The translations under genes and the position numbers were made by a program. The notes below the pieces were generated by a model, which had not been told where the DNA came from, made no database searches, and was given only the letters and a program-made list of their open reading frames with translations. 64,000 nucleotides of DNA from Klebsiella indica (GTDB lineage: Bacteria > Pseudomonadota > Gammaproteobacteria > Enterobacterales > Enterobacteriaceae), in assembly GCF_005860775.1 (NCBI RefSeq), contig NZ_VCHQ01000014.1:1-64000 (forward strand), given 5' to 3'. Below are positions 10,560 to 24,837 of the stretch, one piece after another. The stretch's first letter is position 1; every line of letters begins with the position of its first letter.

Positions 10560-11660
10560 ATGAAATTTACCGTAGAACGTGAACATTTATTAAAACCACT
10601 GCAACAGGTCAGTGGTCCGTTAGGTGGTCGTCCGACGCTACCGATTCTCGGCAACCTGCTGCTGCAGGTTACCGATGGCGCGCTGTCGCTGACCGGTACC
10701 GATCTGGAAATGGAAATGGTCGCGCGCGTTGCGCTGATTCAACCGCATGAAGCGGGGGCGACGACCGTTCCGGCGCGTAAATTTTTTGATATTTGCCGCG
10801 GTTTGCCGGAAGGTGCGGAAATCGCGGTGCAGCTGGAAGGCGAGCGGATGCTGGTGCGCTCCGGGCGTAGTCGTTTCTCGCTTTCCACGCTGCCTGCAGC
10901 AGACTTCCCGAATCTTGACGACTGGCAGAGCGAAGTGGAATTCACCCTGCCGCAGGCGACAATGAAGCGTCTGATCGAAGCAACCCAGTTCTCAATGGCG
11001 CATCAGGACGTGCGTTACTACTTAAACGGCATGCTGTTTGAAACCGAAGGGAGCGAACTGCGCACTGTCGCGACCGATGGGCACCGTCTGGCGGTCTGTT
11101 CGATGCCGCTGGAAGAGTCGCTGCCGAATCATTCGGTGATCGTGCCGCGTAAAGGGGTGATTGAACTGATGCGTATGCTTGATGGCGGTGAGACGCCGCT
11201 GCGCGTACAAATCGGCAGCAATAATATTCGTGCCCACGTCGGCGATTTTATCTTTACATCGAAGCTGGTTGATGGCCGTTTCCCGGATTATCGTCGCGTA
11301 TTGCCGAAAAATCCGGACAAACACCTTGATGCGGGCTGCGATATTCTCAAACAGGCTTTTGCCCGCGCGGCGATTCTCTCCAACGAGAAATTTCGCGGTG
11401 TGCGCCTGTACGTCAGTGAAAATCAGCTGAAAATCACCGCCAACAACCCGGAACAGGAAGAAGCGGAAGAGATTCTGGACGTCACCTATGCCGGCGCTGA
11501 GATGGAGATCGGCTTTAACGTCAGCTACGTGCTGGACGTGCTGAACGCGCTGAAGTGCGAGAATGTGCGTATTCTGCTGACGGACTCGGTATCAAGCGTG
11601 CAGATTGAGGATGCGGCATCGCAATCCGCAGCCTACGTCGTCATGCCTATGAGATTGTAG
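10560..11660 (+). CDS. dnaN: DNA polymerase III beta subunit (sliding clamp)
   Basis: The clamp encircles DNA and tethers Pol III and other polymerases. It is 366 residues as in E. coli, with three similar clamp domains and the conserved C-terminus YVVMPMRL that lines the partner-binding cleft. It is spaced four bases from dnaA and presumably expressed with it. Unlike E. coli, where I recall dnaN and recF being almost contiguous, 208 bases of hairpin-rich DNA follow the stop. Confidence 0.98.
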   Translation: MKFTVEREHLLKPLQQVSGPLGGRPTLPILGNLLLQVTDGALSLTGTDLEMEMVARVALIQPHEAGATTVPARKFFDICRGLPEGAEIAVQLEGERMLVRSGRSRFSLSTLPAADFPNLDDWQSEVEFTLPQATMKRLIEATQFSMAHQDVRYYLNGMLFETEGSELRTVATDGHRLAVCSMPLEESLPNHSVIVPRKGVIELMRMLDGGETPLRVQIGSNNIRAHVGDFIFTSKLVDGRFPDYRRVLPKNPDKHLDAGCDILKQAFARAAILSNEKFRGVRLYVSENQLKITANNPEQEEAEEILDVTYAGAEMEIGFNVSYVLDVLNALKCENVRILLTDSVSSVQIEDAASQSAAYVVMPMRL

Positions 11661-11699
11661 AATCTGCAAAGGGGCTGGTTTACTTGCCATTTCGCCTTC

Positions 11700-11820
11700 C
11701 GGCAGTGCTCGACAAAACGCTATGCGTTTTGGACGTCTGTAAGACGGTCCGAAGGACGAGCGGAGCGAGCAAATGCTCACGTACTTCGTGTACGCTCCGC
11801 TTTCTGCGCGCTGGCGGTAG
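11700..11820 (+). repeat. Hairpin-rich insert between dnaN and recF
   Basis: A chain of short perfect stems fills the dnaN-recF gap. They are CAAAACGC / GCGTTTTG (11713-11720, 11724-11731), CGTCT / AGACG (11734-11746), GTCC / GGAC (11747-11757) and GAGC / GCTC (11767-11778). CGTAC / GTACG follows (11780-11784, 11790-11794). An outer stem GCGGAGCG / CGCTCCGC (11760-11767, 11793-11800) encloses the last two, giving a three-way junction. No open reading frame or T run is present. Confidence 0.6.
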
Positions 11821-11868
11821 ACGAACTGGCTGCGACACCCACGCCCCTTGAATGATGACGAGCTGACT

Positions 11869-12942
11869 ATGTCGCTATCCCGACTGCTAATCAAAGATTT
11901 CCGTAATATCGAAAATGCGGATCTCGCTTTATCCCCCGGCTTTAACTTCCTGGTTGGCGCAAACGGTAGCGGCAAAACCAGCGTGCTGGAGGCCATCTAT
12001 ACGCTCGGCCACGGTCGGGCGTTTCGCAGTTTGCAGATTGGTCGGGTGATCCGTCACGAGCAGCCGTCCTTTGTTCTCCACGGTCGTTTGCAGGGCGAGG
12101 AGCGTGAAGTTTCCATCGGCCTGACCAAGGATAAGCTGGGCGACAGCAAAGTGCGCATCGACGGCACCGACGGCCATAAAGTGGCGGAGCTGGCGCACCT
12201 GATGCCGATGCAGCTCATCACGCCTGAGGGCTTTACTTTACTCAACGGCGGCCCCAAATACAGAAGAGCGTTCCTTGACTGGGGATGCTTTCACAATGAA
12301 GCCGGGTTCTTCACCGCCTGGAGCAACCTGAAGCGGCTGGTAAAGCAGCGCAACGCCGCGCTGCGTCAGGTCAGCCGCTATGCCCAACTGCGGCCCTGGG
12401 ATCTGGAACTGATCCCGCTGGCGGAACAAATCAGCCGCTGGCGCGCCGAATACAGCGCCGCTATCGTCGACGACATGGCGGACACCTGTCGGCAGTTTTT
12501 ACCGGAGTTCGCTCTCACCTTTTCTTTCCAGCGCGGCTGGGAGAAAGAAACGGATTATGCCGAGGTGCTGGAGAAGAATTTCGAGCGTGATCGTATGTTA
12601 ACCTACACCGCCCATGGCCCGCACAAAGCGGATTTCCGCATTCGTGCTGACGGTGCGCCGGTGGAAGATACTTTATCGCGTGGGCAGCTTAAACTGCTGA
12701 TGTGCGCTTTACGACTGGCGCAAGGCGAGTTTCTGACTCGCGAGAGCGGGCGGCGTTGCCTGTACCTGATAGATGATTTTGCCTCGGAACTTGATGACGC
12801 GCGGCGCGGGCTGCTGGCCAGCCGTTTAAAAGCCACGCAGTCGCAGGTTTTCGTCAGCGCCATTAGCGCTGAGCACGTTATGGACATGTCCGATGAAAAT
12901 TCGAAGATGTTTACCGTGGAAAAGGGTAAAATAGCGGATTAA
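11869..12942 (+). CDS. recF: DNA replication and repair protein RecF
   Basis: RecF is an SMC-like ATPase that, with RecO and RecR, loads RecA at gaps. I chose the ATG at 11869 ([15 protein letters not shown]), giving 357 residues as in E. coli; an in-frame earlier ATG at 11848 has no support. Walker A is GANGSGKTS near residue 30, the signature region is [11 protein letters not shown] and Walker B is [12 protein letters not shown]. It is separated from dnaN by the structured insert and from gyrB by 28 bases. Confidence 0.97.
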   Translation: MSLSRLLIKDFRNIENADLALSPGFNFLVGANGSGKTSVLEAIYTLGHGRAFRSLQIGRVIRHEQPSFVLHGRLQGEEREVSIGLTKDKLGDSKVRIDGTDGHKVAELAHLMPMQLITPEGFTLLNGGPKYRRAFLDWGCFHNEAGFFTAWSNLKRLVKQRNAALRQVSRYAQLRPWDLELIPLAEQISRWRAEYSAAIVDDMADTCRQFLPEFALTFSFQRGWEKETDYAEVLEKNFERDRMLTYTAHGPHKADFRIRADGAPVEDTLSRGQLKLLMCALRLAQGEFLTRESGRRCLYLIDDFASELDDARRGLLASRLKATQSQVFVSAISAEHVMDMSDENSKMFTVEKGKIAD

Positions 12943-12952
12943 CCTAAGATGA

Positions 12953-16546
<3,594 letters not shown>

Positions 16547-16566
<20 letters not shown>

Positions 16567-19500
16567 GCCTTTTCTCTACTTTTTCCTGCTGATAGGCGTC
16601 AATGCTGATATTACGCAGACGCGAAATTTTCCCTGCCTCGTTATGAACAAATCCTACGTTTGCCACATAAGGCTCAATAATATGGATTTTTTGCAGCGGC
16701 GTGACGATGAGTAACTGCAGATTTAAGCGCTTAAAAAGCTCCAGCCCATACTGAGCGGATTCGTCGGAACCTCGACCAAACGCCTCATCAATCACCACGA
16801 AACGGAACGAGCGTGAGCGTTTCTCTCCCCATTCAAGGCCGAACTGATAAGCCAGGCTGGCGGCGAGAATGGTATAGGCCAGTTTCTCTTTTTGCCCGCC
16901 GGATTTACCACCGGAATCTGAATAATGTTCATGCTCGCTATCATCCTCCCGCCAACGCTCGGAGGCGGAGAAGGTGAACCAGTTGCGCACATCCGTCACT
17001 TTTGCGGTCCAGCGTTTGTCCTGATCGCTTAATCCCTCGCGCCCACGGAAACGTTCAATGATACGTTTTACCTGTAAGAACTTATCTTCTGAATACTGCT
17101 CATCTTCGGAGCCCGTCAATGCGCCTTCCGTGCAGACGCGTAGCTCACTCTGAAAATCACGAATATCCGCATCGGTGCTCAGTTGGGCCACCAAAGAAAT
17201 ATAGCGTCCAGGATTGTAATCAACGGGGACCAGGGAGTCGTTAATCTTCTCGATTCGTTCTTTAATCGTCTCTCTTTCCCGGTTGAGCTGGCTCTGAAAG
17301 CCTGCGATATCATTGATGGTGTTTTCGTTGAGCAGTTGCTTAAAACGTGCTTCGAAACGCGGGAGATCGTCGGCTTGCAACGCATTCAGCATCTGACGAT
17401 ATTCCTCGGCGGATTCGAGACTGGTATCAATATCCTGTGTCTCCAGGGAGAACTGGTGATTATACTCTGCCATCCTGTTAATGATTTTGTCGCGGGAGCG
17501 GACCAGTTTTTTATCTTCGCTGTCAATTTTATCCTGCAACCAACCCCGCATCTCCTGCTGGCAATTATCGCAGGACTCAACGCTGATTTGCCTCCCGGGG
17601 AGCGCTTCTTCACGCCACTGTTCCAGTTGCGGATAATATTGCGCCATTCCCCCTTCATTTGCCATTTTTTGTACGGATTCCGCTTCCAGCAAGCTCTCTT
17701 CCGCGCGTTCTATTTTTTCCTGTGTGCGCCCACGCAGATCGATTTTATCCGCATGAGTCGTCTCAAGAGACTGAATTTCCTTCAGAACATCATCCAGACG
17801 TTGGTTCAGGACTGCCAGTTGATCGGATGCTGCCTCAAGCTCGCGTTTTTCCGCTTCCATTCGGGCAATTTCCTGAGCCTGCGGCTGCCAGTTCATGGCT
17901 TGATAATCGTTATGTTCGCTGAGACGATTATAAATATCGCGCTGTTGTTGCAAATTTCTGAGCTTTTCATCAACAGCGGCTAATTTTCCACCGAGTTCCG
18001 CAAGCTCTTGCTCAAGGTTTTGCGCCAGTTTCAGCAGGACGGCGATTTTCTCCTTGTTACTCCAGCCGAGGATAAAGCGGCTACGGTCGTTAATATCATG
18101 ACGGTCATCTTTTTCGTGGCGCTCGCCCGGTGATTTTATCTGACCGCTGCGGGTAATCGCCTTATTTTCCCGGCGGAATTGTTCCAACGTTTCGCAACAA
18201 GCATGGTTAAATTGTTGATGTAGCCTTCTTTCCAGCCAGTCATACCAGCCTGTATTGGGTTTGATTTGTAGCTTTTCACTCAGCGCGCCGGGAACCGGAG
18301 AGACGGGCGTGTGATGCGAACTGACATGCACTCTGAAATAACTTAACCGACCGTGAAGATGATTATTTTCAACCCACTGAGCGACCTGCTGATAGTCCTC
18401 GTCGGCAACCAGAATAGAGAGGCCAAAGCCACGTAAAAGACGCTCTGCCGCGCCTTCCCATGCTTTTTCTTCTTCGCGAACAGCAAGTAACTCACCAACA
18501 AAGGGAAGACGTTCTTCGGAGAATCGGAGCGCCTCGCAGATAGCGGCGCGTAATTGAATTTGTCGTACTTCAATATTACTGCGGCGTAAACGAAGATTGT
18601 CTATTTCTGCATTGAGTTGCTGGTGTGTTTCGCGTTTATGGGAAAAGGCGACATGCAGGTCGTTTTTTTGCTGCTGTAATTCGGCTTCGCGATCGGCAAT
18701 CTCATCGGCGTTATTTTGCAGAAGCTGTCGTGTCGCCAGCCATTCGTCATGATCTTTAACCGGCGCAAGATTAATTTTTCCTAACAGCGCGTTATAGTTT
18801 TCCGCCGCTTTCAGACGCCGATTCTTCTCCTGCTCACGATGGGCTATTTCCAGGCGCAATTGTTCAAGGCGATCGCCGCCATTTGCCGCAATATCAGTGC
18901 GTAACTGCCTTTCCTGATTTCGTTTTTGTTGTAATTGTTCAGCGGTTATCGTGAGAGTGTTTGTATAGCGCTGTAGCTCATCCCTGAGGTTTGTCAGCCT
19001 TTTTTCAAGCAGTGCTTGTTTCAGCCGCGCAAACCAGCCTGCCAGGGCATCGCGACAGACGCGCATGTTTTCTGTTTCCTGAAGTAATAGCGTATGCCTG
19101 TCGCACTCAGCAACGAGCGGAGTTAAGTGTTCAATCTGTCGACGGGCTTTCAGAATCGATTCATGGGCGCGATTAAGATCTTCAAAATGTTCAATCAGAT
19201 GTTTAATTCGCTGAGCCATATCAAAAGGTTCCAGCATATGGCTACGCACAAAATCAGTGAGATTACCAACCGATTTCATCGATACGGTCTGGTGAAACAG
19301 CTCCAGCGCCTGCTCATTATTAATACCGAAGCGCCGCCGGAACCAGGTGCCATAAGGTGGAAATGAATCAAATATTTCCGCGTTATTTTTACGTAGTTTT
19401 TTTCGTAGATTATTAATATCAGAGCCGAAGCCGGAAAAATCCCTGGCGATGGTGAGTTCACCCTCTGACGCGACATAAAAAGTTACCGGCTTTCCGGCAG

Positions 19501-19930
19501 GTTCTTTTAACGAAAATACCTGTGCCAGAGTAACGGTTTGGCTAAATCCTTGATTATGAAAAACACCGAGAATTACGGAATAGTTTCTATGGTCGCGGAG
19601 CGCGACGGGTTTTCCACCCATGCTGTTTTCCAGCCGCTCCGATTTGTAGTATCCCAGAACATATGAACGCAACGAACGCTCTTTGTTTTCTGCGCCTGCC
19701 GCTTTGTTGTAGGCGATGCGGTGAGCTGGCACCAGTAATGTGGTTACCGCATCCACCAGGGTTGATTTTCCTGAGCCAATATCCCCGGTGAGAAGCGCAT
19801 TTTTTCCCTGTAGGTTAAAGGTCCACACCTGGTTGTTGAAGGTCCCCCAGTTAAAAATTTCCAGTCGCTCAAGGCGAAAACCAGCGGAAGATTCGTCACT
19901 GCTGAAATCAAGCTCCAGTGCATCAGTCAT
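16547..19930 (-). CDS. jetC: Wadjet SMC-like ATPase JetC (MukB/MksB type)
   Basis: JetC is the SMC motor that extrudes loops on circular DNA and presents small plasmids to JetD. I chose the ATG at 19930 ([11 protein letters not shown]), giving 1127 residues. The head has Walker [15 protein letters not shown] (Lys55) at the N-terminus. At the C-terminus are the ABC signature [13 protein letters not shown] and Walker [17 protein letters not shown]. Between them lie long Gln/Glu/Arg/Leu-rich coiled coils with a central hinge-like region. A CxxC pair ([10 protein letters not shown]) sits in the second half. The start overlaps the jetB stop by eight bases. Family assignment is secure. Confidence 0.94.
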
Positions 19931-20528
19931 GATTATCTCCCCTGAGATGCTGGTTATAGGCCTGCAAGCGCGTATCAAAATCAGATAACCACTGTGCGTC
20001 AACAAAAGCTTTCAAAATACGCCGTACTTCCCATGTTTGATTTTGGTTACGTAAAGGACGCAGAAATCCCATTTCCGCAATTTTATTGATATGGCGCCCA
20101 ATCTGATCAACCAGACGCGCTTCATTGGTGCTTTCAGTTGTGAAGACTCGCATCAAATCAACAATCTGTTCTTGCGTCATAATCAAACGGGTTTCGCTCC
20201 CGCTGGCGTCAAATTCCGCCATTTTTTTGCGTAATAGCGCCAGTAGCAAGCTGACAGGAAAGGACAAAGGGCGGCGGGAAATCAGGCGAGGAACGGATTC
20301 ATCGTCGACATTATCAGGCGCTGAGCGCAAAAAAGCATAACCTTCTGCTTCGTCCAGATGAAGTTCCAGGTTCATCACCCGGCAATAATCACGAACCTGA
20401 ATTTGTAAACGCAACAGCGCGCCCCAGAGATGCGGATCGTTCTCCTGATACACCACGCCTTTCAACAGCGAGATAATCAGCGTCGAAAGCGCGCTGTCGT
20501 GTGAAATTTGCGACTCATTCTGCTCCAT
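19923..20528 (-). CDS. jetB: Wadjet subunit JetB (DUF4194, MukE-like)
   Basis: JetB corresponds to MukE/MksE, a winged-helix partner that bridges the kleisin JetA and the SMC heads. I chose the ATG at 20528 ([12 protein letters not shown]) because a strong AGGAGG ribosome site lies eight bases upstream. The frame extends further 5' but that part overlaps jetA and looks non-coding. The product has 201 residues. Family-like segments are [15 protein letters not shown] at the N-terminus and [21 protein letters not shown] in the winged-helix part. It overlaps jetA by 14 bases and jetC by eight, so the four subunits are translationally coupled. Confidence 0.9.
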   Translation of the reverse strand: MEQNESQISHDSALSTLIISLLKGVVYQENDPHLWGALLRLQIQVRDYCRVMNLELHLDEAEGYAFLRSAPDNVDDESVPRLISRRPLSFPVSLLLALLRKKMAEFDASGSETRLIMTQEQIVDLMRVFTTESTNEARLVDQIGRHINKIAEMGFLRPLRNQNQTWEVRRILKAFVDAQWLSDFDTRLQAYNQHLRGDNHD

Positions 20529-21978
20529 GGCCTGCCTCCTTTGTACGGGTAAAAATAACGGTGTTAATGTGCGCCGCCTTTTTTTCACCTGAAGCAGTGA
20601 GCCAATATACGGTCTCGCTGCTGCTTTCATCAAAAGTGGCAGTTGTTGATTCACTGGCGAGCTGAATATAAGTGACCAGTTCAGCAAGCCCTTGTTGCAA
20701 GGGATACAGGGATAGCAACGCTTGTAAACTGATTTGTGAACGTGTTTGTAACACCTTGCGAATATTGTGTAATAAACGGGATTTATCAATCGTGATTTGT
20801 GAAAACAGGATATCAATATCTATTGACTCGTCGCCTTGTTCCAGTACTTGCTGAATAATTTTGGTTTTTACTGGAGGGGTATAAAGCGGACGTTCGCAAG
20901 GTAATATAATCTGTGGCTGGGGATCGCTAATATTCATTATGTCGCCTTCGGGTGGCAGTGATTTGAGGGCGACAGCGTGGTGCTCAATATTATGCAAAAT
21001 TTCCATAATTCGCTTATTCTCCAGCCAGGCTTGATCGTCAAGAAAACGACGTAACTGTTGCGAAAGTTGTGCCACGGTACGCTGTGTATTTTCTCCAGCT
21101 TCCAGCCAGTCATAATGAATGCGTTTAAAGCGATGGTCGGGGTGTGTTTCGGCAATGGCATCAAGGGAGAGTAATTTTTCCAGTAAACGGGATAACTCTT
21201 CCTGTCTCGTTTGCGACATCAAAAAATCCCAGAAAGCGCGAAAACTACGTCCTTGATCTGATTCGGTTATCGCGTCACGTTCGCCAAGCACTTGCGTCAA
21301 CAGATCGCCTTTCGTGCCGTTCCATAATGCAATGCGCTCACGAACATTGCGGTCAAGCTGACGAAAATTATGCTCAACCTGGCGGAAATCAGAGAGGAGT
21401 TCTCGGGATAAATGTACGATCTGTTGGAAACGTTCTTTTTGCGCGGTGCTGTCTAACAGCGTCAGTTTACCCTTGCGGATTGCAGCTATTTCGGCGTCAA
21501 TATTGTCGCGCTGCTGTTCGAGTTCCTGAATGCGTAATTGCGGATTATTTTCACTCCCGGAGATAACTTGCTTGAGTAGCTCAAACAATGTCACCAGTCT
21601 GGATTCTGTACCGATAAAAGCAGAGTCACTCAGTTTATCCAGCCAGCTCAGCGCCTTTTCGGTCGCTGGCGTCAGGTCAAACCAGGGCGTGTCATCGCCG
21701 GGCGGATAAAACTTACGTAGCCATCCCCGTTCAGGCGCTGCCCAGTCATTAAGATAATCCCGCGCAGGACGAGGATAAAAGTTATCGCCATACTGCTGAC
21801 GTAAGATATAGAGCGTATCTTCCAGTTTTTCCGTTAACTCTTCCTGAGGAATACTGCGGGCGTTCGGCAAAGAAAAAGCCTGCCACAGAAAGCTGGCAAT
21901 TAACGCTGCTGAATCTGCTCGTAAAAGTTTCCATGCCGGATGGTTCGTGCGCATGGTATCCAGAGTGGCGAAATCCAT
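20515..21978 (-). CDS. jetA: Wadjet kleisin-like subunit JetA (DUF3375)
   Basis: JetA is the MukF/MksF-like kleisin that closes the SMC ring. It has 487 residues and begins MDFATLDTMRTNHPAWKLLRADSA, matching the usual DUF3375 opening. An N-terminal winged-helix region is followed by a helical middle with a coiled stretch (about residues 140-230, rich in Gln, Glu and Arg). The C-terminal winged-helix part includes ISLQALLSLYPLQQGLAELVTYI. It is first in the operon and divergent from yidA; the promoter must lie in 21979-22140, where I see no clear operator. Confidence 0.92.
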   Translation of the reverse strand: MDFATLDTMRTNHPAWKLLRADSAALIASFLWQAFSLPNARSIPQEELTEKLEDTLYILRQQYGDNFYPRPARDYLNDWAAPERGWLRKFYPPGDDTPWFDLTPATEKALSWLDKLSDSAFIGTESRLVTLFELLKQVISGSENNPQLRIQELEQQRDNIDAEIAAIRKGKLTLLDSTAQKERFQQIVHLSRELLSDFRQVEHNFRQLDRNVRERIALWNGTKGDLLTQVLGERDAITESDQGRSFRAFWDFLMSQTRQEELSRLLEKLLSLDAIAETHPDHRFKRIHYDWLEAGENTQRTVAQLSQQLRRFLDDQAWLENKRIMEILHNIEHHAVALKSLPPEGDIMNISDPQPQIILPCERPLYTPPVKTKIIQQVLEQGDESIDIDILFSQITIDKSRLLHNIRKVLQTRSQISLQALLSLYPLQQGLAELVTYIQLASESTTATFDESSSETVYWLTASGEKKAAHINTVIFTRTKEAGHGAE

Positions 21979-22140
21979 AAATGCGCATCTCCTGAAAATA
22001 TAAGGTTATTTTCCATCTTACCTTCTTTAAATTTATTAAGAAAAGGGGAAAACACCGCCATTTACTATCCTCTTTAATATGCTGTTTTTTGAGCGGAATC
22101 GCGTTAGCATGAGGACGGACTTATTTAATCCGGGGAACTC

Positions 22141-22953
22141 ATGGCTATCAAACTCATTGCTATCGATATGGATGGCACCCTTTTGCTGCCCGATCATACC
22201 ATTTCACCTGCGGTAAAAACGGCGATTGCCACCGCGCGCGCCCGTGGCGTTAACGTGGTGCTGACCACTGGCCGTCCGTATGCGGGTGTCCATAGCTATC
22301 TGAAAGAGCTTCACATGGAACAACCCGGTGACTACTGCATCACCTACAATGGCGCGCTGGTGCAGAAAGCGGGCGATGGCAGTACCGTTGCGCAAACGGC
22401 GCTGAGCTATGACGATTACCGCTTTCTGGAGAAGTTGTCCCGCGAAGTCGGCTCACACTTCCACGCGCTGGATCGCAACACGCTGTACACCGCAAACCGT
22501 GATATCAGCTACTACACCGTACATGAATCCTATGTCGCCACCATTCCGCTGGTGTTCTGTGAAGCGGAGAAAATGGACCCGGCAACGCAGTTCCTGAAAG
22601 TGATGATGATTGATGAACCCGTCATCCTTGATCGGGCCATTGCGCGTATTCCGGCGGAAGTAAAAGAGAAATATACCGTGCTAAAAAGTGCGCCGTACTT
22701 CCTCGAAATCCTGGATAAACGCGTCAATAAAGGCACTGGCGTGAAGTCGCTGGCCGATGCGCTGGGGATCAAGCCGGAAGAAATCATGGCGATTGGCGAT
22801 CAGGAAAACGACATCGCGATGATCGAATATGCAGGCATGGGTGTGGCGATGGACAACGCGATTCCGTCGGTGAAAGAGGTGGCCAATTTTGTCACCAAAT
22901 CCAACCTGGAAGACGGCGTGGCATACGCAATTGAGAAATATGTATTAAATTAA
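22141..22953 (+). CDS. yidA: Sugar phosphatase YidA (HAD superfamily)
   Basis: A Cof-type HAD phosphatase acting on small sugar phosphates in the cytoplasm. It has 270 residues, the E. coli length. Motif I is AIDMDGTLL with the nucleophile Asp9 and Asp11. Motif II is VLTTGRPY, and motif IV is GDQENDIAM near residue 219. The ATG at 22141 follows a GGGG-type ribosome site. In E. coli K-12 yidB lies between gyrB and yidA; here the Wadjet operon fills that interval and no yidB is present. Confidence 0.96.
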   Translation: MAIKLIAIDMDGTLLLPDHTISPAVKTAIATARARGVNVVLTTGRPYAGVHSYLKELHMEQPGDYCITYNGALVQKAGDGSTVAQTALSYDDYRFLEKLSREVGSHFHALDRNTLYTANRDISYYTVHESYVATIPLVFCEAEKMDPATQFLKVMMIDEPVILDRAIARIPAEVKEKYTVLKSAPYFLEILDKRVNKGTGVKSLADALGIKPEEIMAIGDQENDIAMIEYAGMGVAMDNAIPSVKEVANFVTKSNLEDGVAYAIEKYVLN

Positions 22954-23063
22954 ACGATCTGGTTCATTATCTCATCTGTGTTTATCACGATTAGGTAATG
23001 AAAAGGATATTAGTTACCCCTGTCCCTGCATTCGGACCATAGCCATTTTTCGGCGGTTCAACT

Positions 23064-23092
23064 ACTCTGAAGCGCTATATACGCTTCAGAGT
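23064..23092. terminator. Perfect 11-bp hairpin between yidA and yidR
   Basis: ACTCTGAAGCG / CGCTTCAGAGT with a seven-base loop (CTATATA) ends only ten bases before the yidR start codon. It may terminate yidA transcripts. No long T run follows, so it could instead act in the yidR leader, where it would press on the ribosome site. Confidence 0.5.
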
Positions 23093-23102
23093 TTAACCCG
23101 AT

Positions 23103-24341
23103 ATGAAACAAATCACTTTCGCTTCGCGTCATCATCAGCTTACGAATACCAACACCTGGACGGCGGACAGCCAGTGGCTGGTTTTTGATGTGCGTCCGTC
23201 AGGCGCCTCGTTTACCGGTGAGACGATTGAGCGCGTCAACGTACGGACTGGCGAGATTGAGGTCATTTATCGCGCTACGCAGGGCGCGCACGTTGGCGTG
23301 GTGACCGTTCATCCACAAGACGATCGCTATGTGTTCATTCATGGCCCGGAGAACCCGGACGAGACGTGGCATTATGATTTCCACCATCGTCGCGGCGTGA
23401 TAGCGGCACAAAACTGCGTGACGAATCTGGATGCAATGGACATCACCGTGCCGTATACGCCCGGCGCGCTGCGCGGCGGCAGCCATGTGCATGTGTTCAG
23501 TCCGAACGGCGAGCGTGTCAGCTTCACCTATAACGATCATGTACTGCGTGAGCGCGATCCGGCGCTGGACTTGCGCAACGTCGGCGTTGCGGTGCCGTAT
23601 GGCCCGGTTACGGTGGCGGTTCAGCATCCTCGGGAGTACAGCGGCAGCCACTGGTGCGTGTTAGTGAGCCAGACCACGCCGGCGCCACGGCCGGGCAGCG
23701 ATGACATTAACCGCGCCTACGAAGAGGGCTGGGTGGGCGATCATGCGCTGGCGTTTATTGGCGATACGCTATCGATAAAAGGCGATAAAGTACCGGAGCT
23801 TTTTCTTGTCGAACTTCCGAAAAGTGAACAGGGCTGGAAGCGGCAGGGAGATGCGCCGCTGGCAGGCACTGATGCCACAATGCCCGCCCCTCCGGCTGGC
23901 GTGATTCAGCGTCGCTTAACCTTTACTCATCAACGCCGTTATCCTGGACTGGTGAATATGCCACGCCACTGGGTACGTGCTAATCCACAGGCATCAGAAA
24001 TTGCCTTTCTGATGCGTGATGATAGCGGCGTGGTTCAGCTATGGCTGGTTTCGGTGCCGGGGGGAGAAATGCGGCAGCTAACTTACAATCACTCAGACAT
24101 CCAGTCGGCGTTTAACTGGCACCCGTCGGGAAAATTGCTCGGTTTTGTGTTGGAAAACCGCATCGCGCTGTGCGACGGGCAGAGTGGAGAAATCACCTTT
24201 TTAACTGTCGGACACAATAATCCTCCATCGGCGGATGCGGTCGTCTTTTCGCCAGACGGTAAACAGGTGGCCTGGATGGAGGAGGTGGACGGTTACCGGC
24301 AGCTATTGGTAACCGCAACGGGGCACGGCATTAAGGATTAG
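23103..24341 (+). CDS. yidR: DUF3748 beta-propeller protein YidR
   Basis: The product is 412 residues and closely matches E. coli YidR, a predicted TolB-like beta-propeller of unknown function that resembles oligogalacturonate lyases. Propeller-blade patterns are visible (DSQWLVFDVRPSG, HVHVFSPNGERVSFTYND, IQSAFNWHPSGKLLGFVLE, AVVFSPDGKQVAWMEE). There is no clear signal peptide. Its 3' end overlaps the convergent yidQ gene by 11 bases. Identification is firm; biochemical role is unknown. Confidence 0.93.
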   Translation: MKQITFASRHHQLTNTNTWTADSQWLVFDVRPSGASFTGETIERVNVRTGEIEVIYRATQGAHVGVVTVHPQDDRYVFIHGPENPDETWHYDFHHRRGVIAAQNCVTNLDAMDITVPYTPGALRGGSHVHVFSPNGERVSFTYNDHVLRERDPALDLRNVGVAVPYGPVTVAVQHPREYSGSHWCVLVSQTTPAPRPGSDDINRAYEEGWVGDHALAFIGDTLSIKGDKVPELFLVELPKSEQGWKRQGDAPLAGTDATMPAPPAGVIQRRLTFTHQRRYPGLVNMPRHWVRANPQASEIAFLMRDDSGVVQLWLVSVPGGEMRQLTYNHSDIQSAFNWHPSGKLLGFVLENRIALCDGQSGEITFLTVGHNNPPSADAVVFSPDGKQVAWMEEVDGYRQLLVTATGHGIKD

Positions 24342-24663
24342 GCATTGGCGCGGGTGGGATCAATGAATTGGTCGCCAGCGTCTCTTTCTCGCTCTTTTCC
24401 ACACGGGATTTGACTGAGCTATCGGTACGGAACATATCCCACGGCAGCAAGAGCGTATCCATTACGGCGGTGAACGGCATATCCAGTGCAACCAGAGACT
24501 TGACGCCCAAACTGGTATTGTCATCGCCCAGCATTTGCGCACTGGAACGGGTCCCTGGGTAGGTTCCTTCTTTGCCGCCGGTATGTGACATGACGCTGGA
24601 GCAACCACCCAAACTTATTATCCCGCTAAACAGGATTAGCTTTACCAGACTGCTTTTCATCAT
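24331..24663 (-). CDS. yidQ: Outer-membrane lipoprotein YidQ (DUF1375)
   Basis: A 110-residue lipoprotein. The N-terminal signal (SLVKLILFSGIISLGG) ends in the lipobox LGGC with the acylated Cys at residue 21. The family region includes SSVMSHTGGKEGTYPGTRSS and LDMPFTAVMDTLLLPWD. Ser at +2 after the Cys predicts outer-membrane sorting. Function is unknown. It converges on yidR with a short overlap and lies back-to-back with the ibpA promoter region. Confidence 0.92.
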   Translation of the reverse strand: MMKSSLVKLILFSGIISLGGCSSVMSHTGGKEGTYPGTRSSAQMLGDDNTSLGVKSLVALDMPFTAVMDTLLLPWDMFRTDSSVKSRVEKSEKETLATNSLIPPAPMPNP

Positions 24664-24837
24664 TCTTCCGTCATCGTTACGGGCGTTGATATAACTTTCT
24701 ATCGGTTATATCGGGCCATTCCATGGATGCATAGTGTTATTGCGCCGCACTGTGGCAAGCATCGCACTTTGCCTTTGGTGCTGTCACTTCAGTCTAAGCA
24801 ATAGATTGCAAACTGCAAAAAAAATCGCTGTCTTCGC

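Noticed and set aside
11748..11800. Cloverleaf-like fold that could be a tRNA
   Set aside because: There is no acceptor stem of seven pairs, no T-loop GTTCGA-type sequence and no CCA position. It is only a three-way junction.
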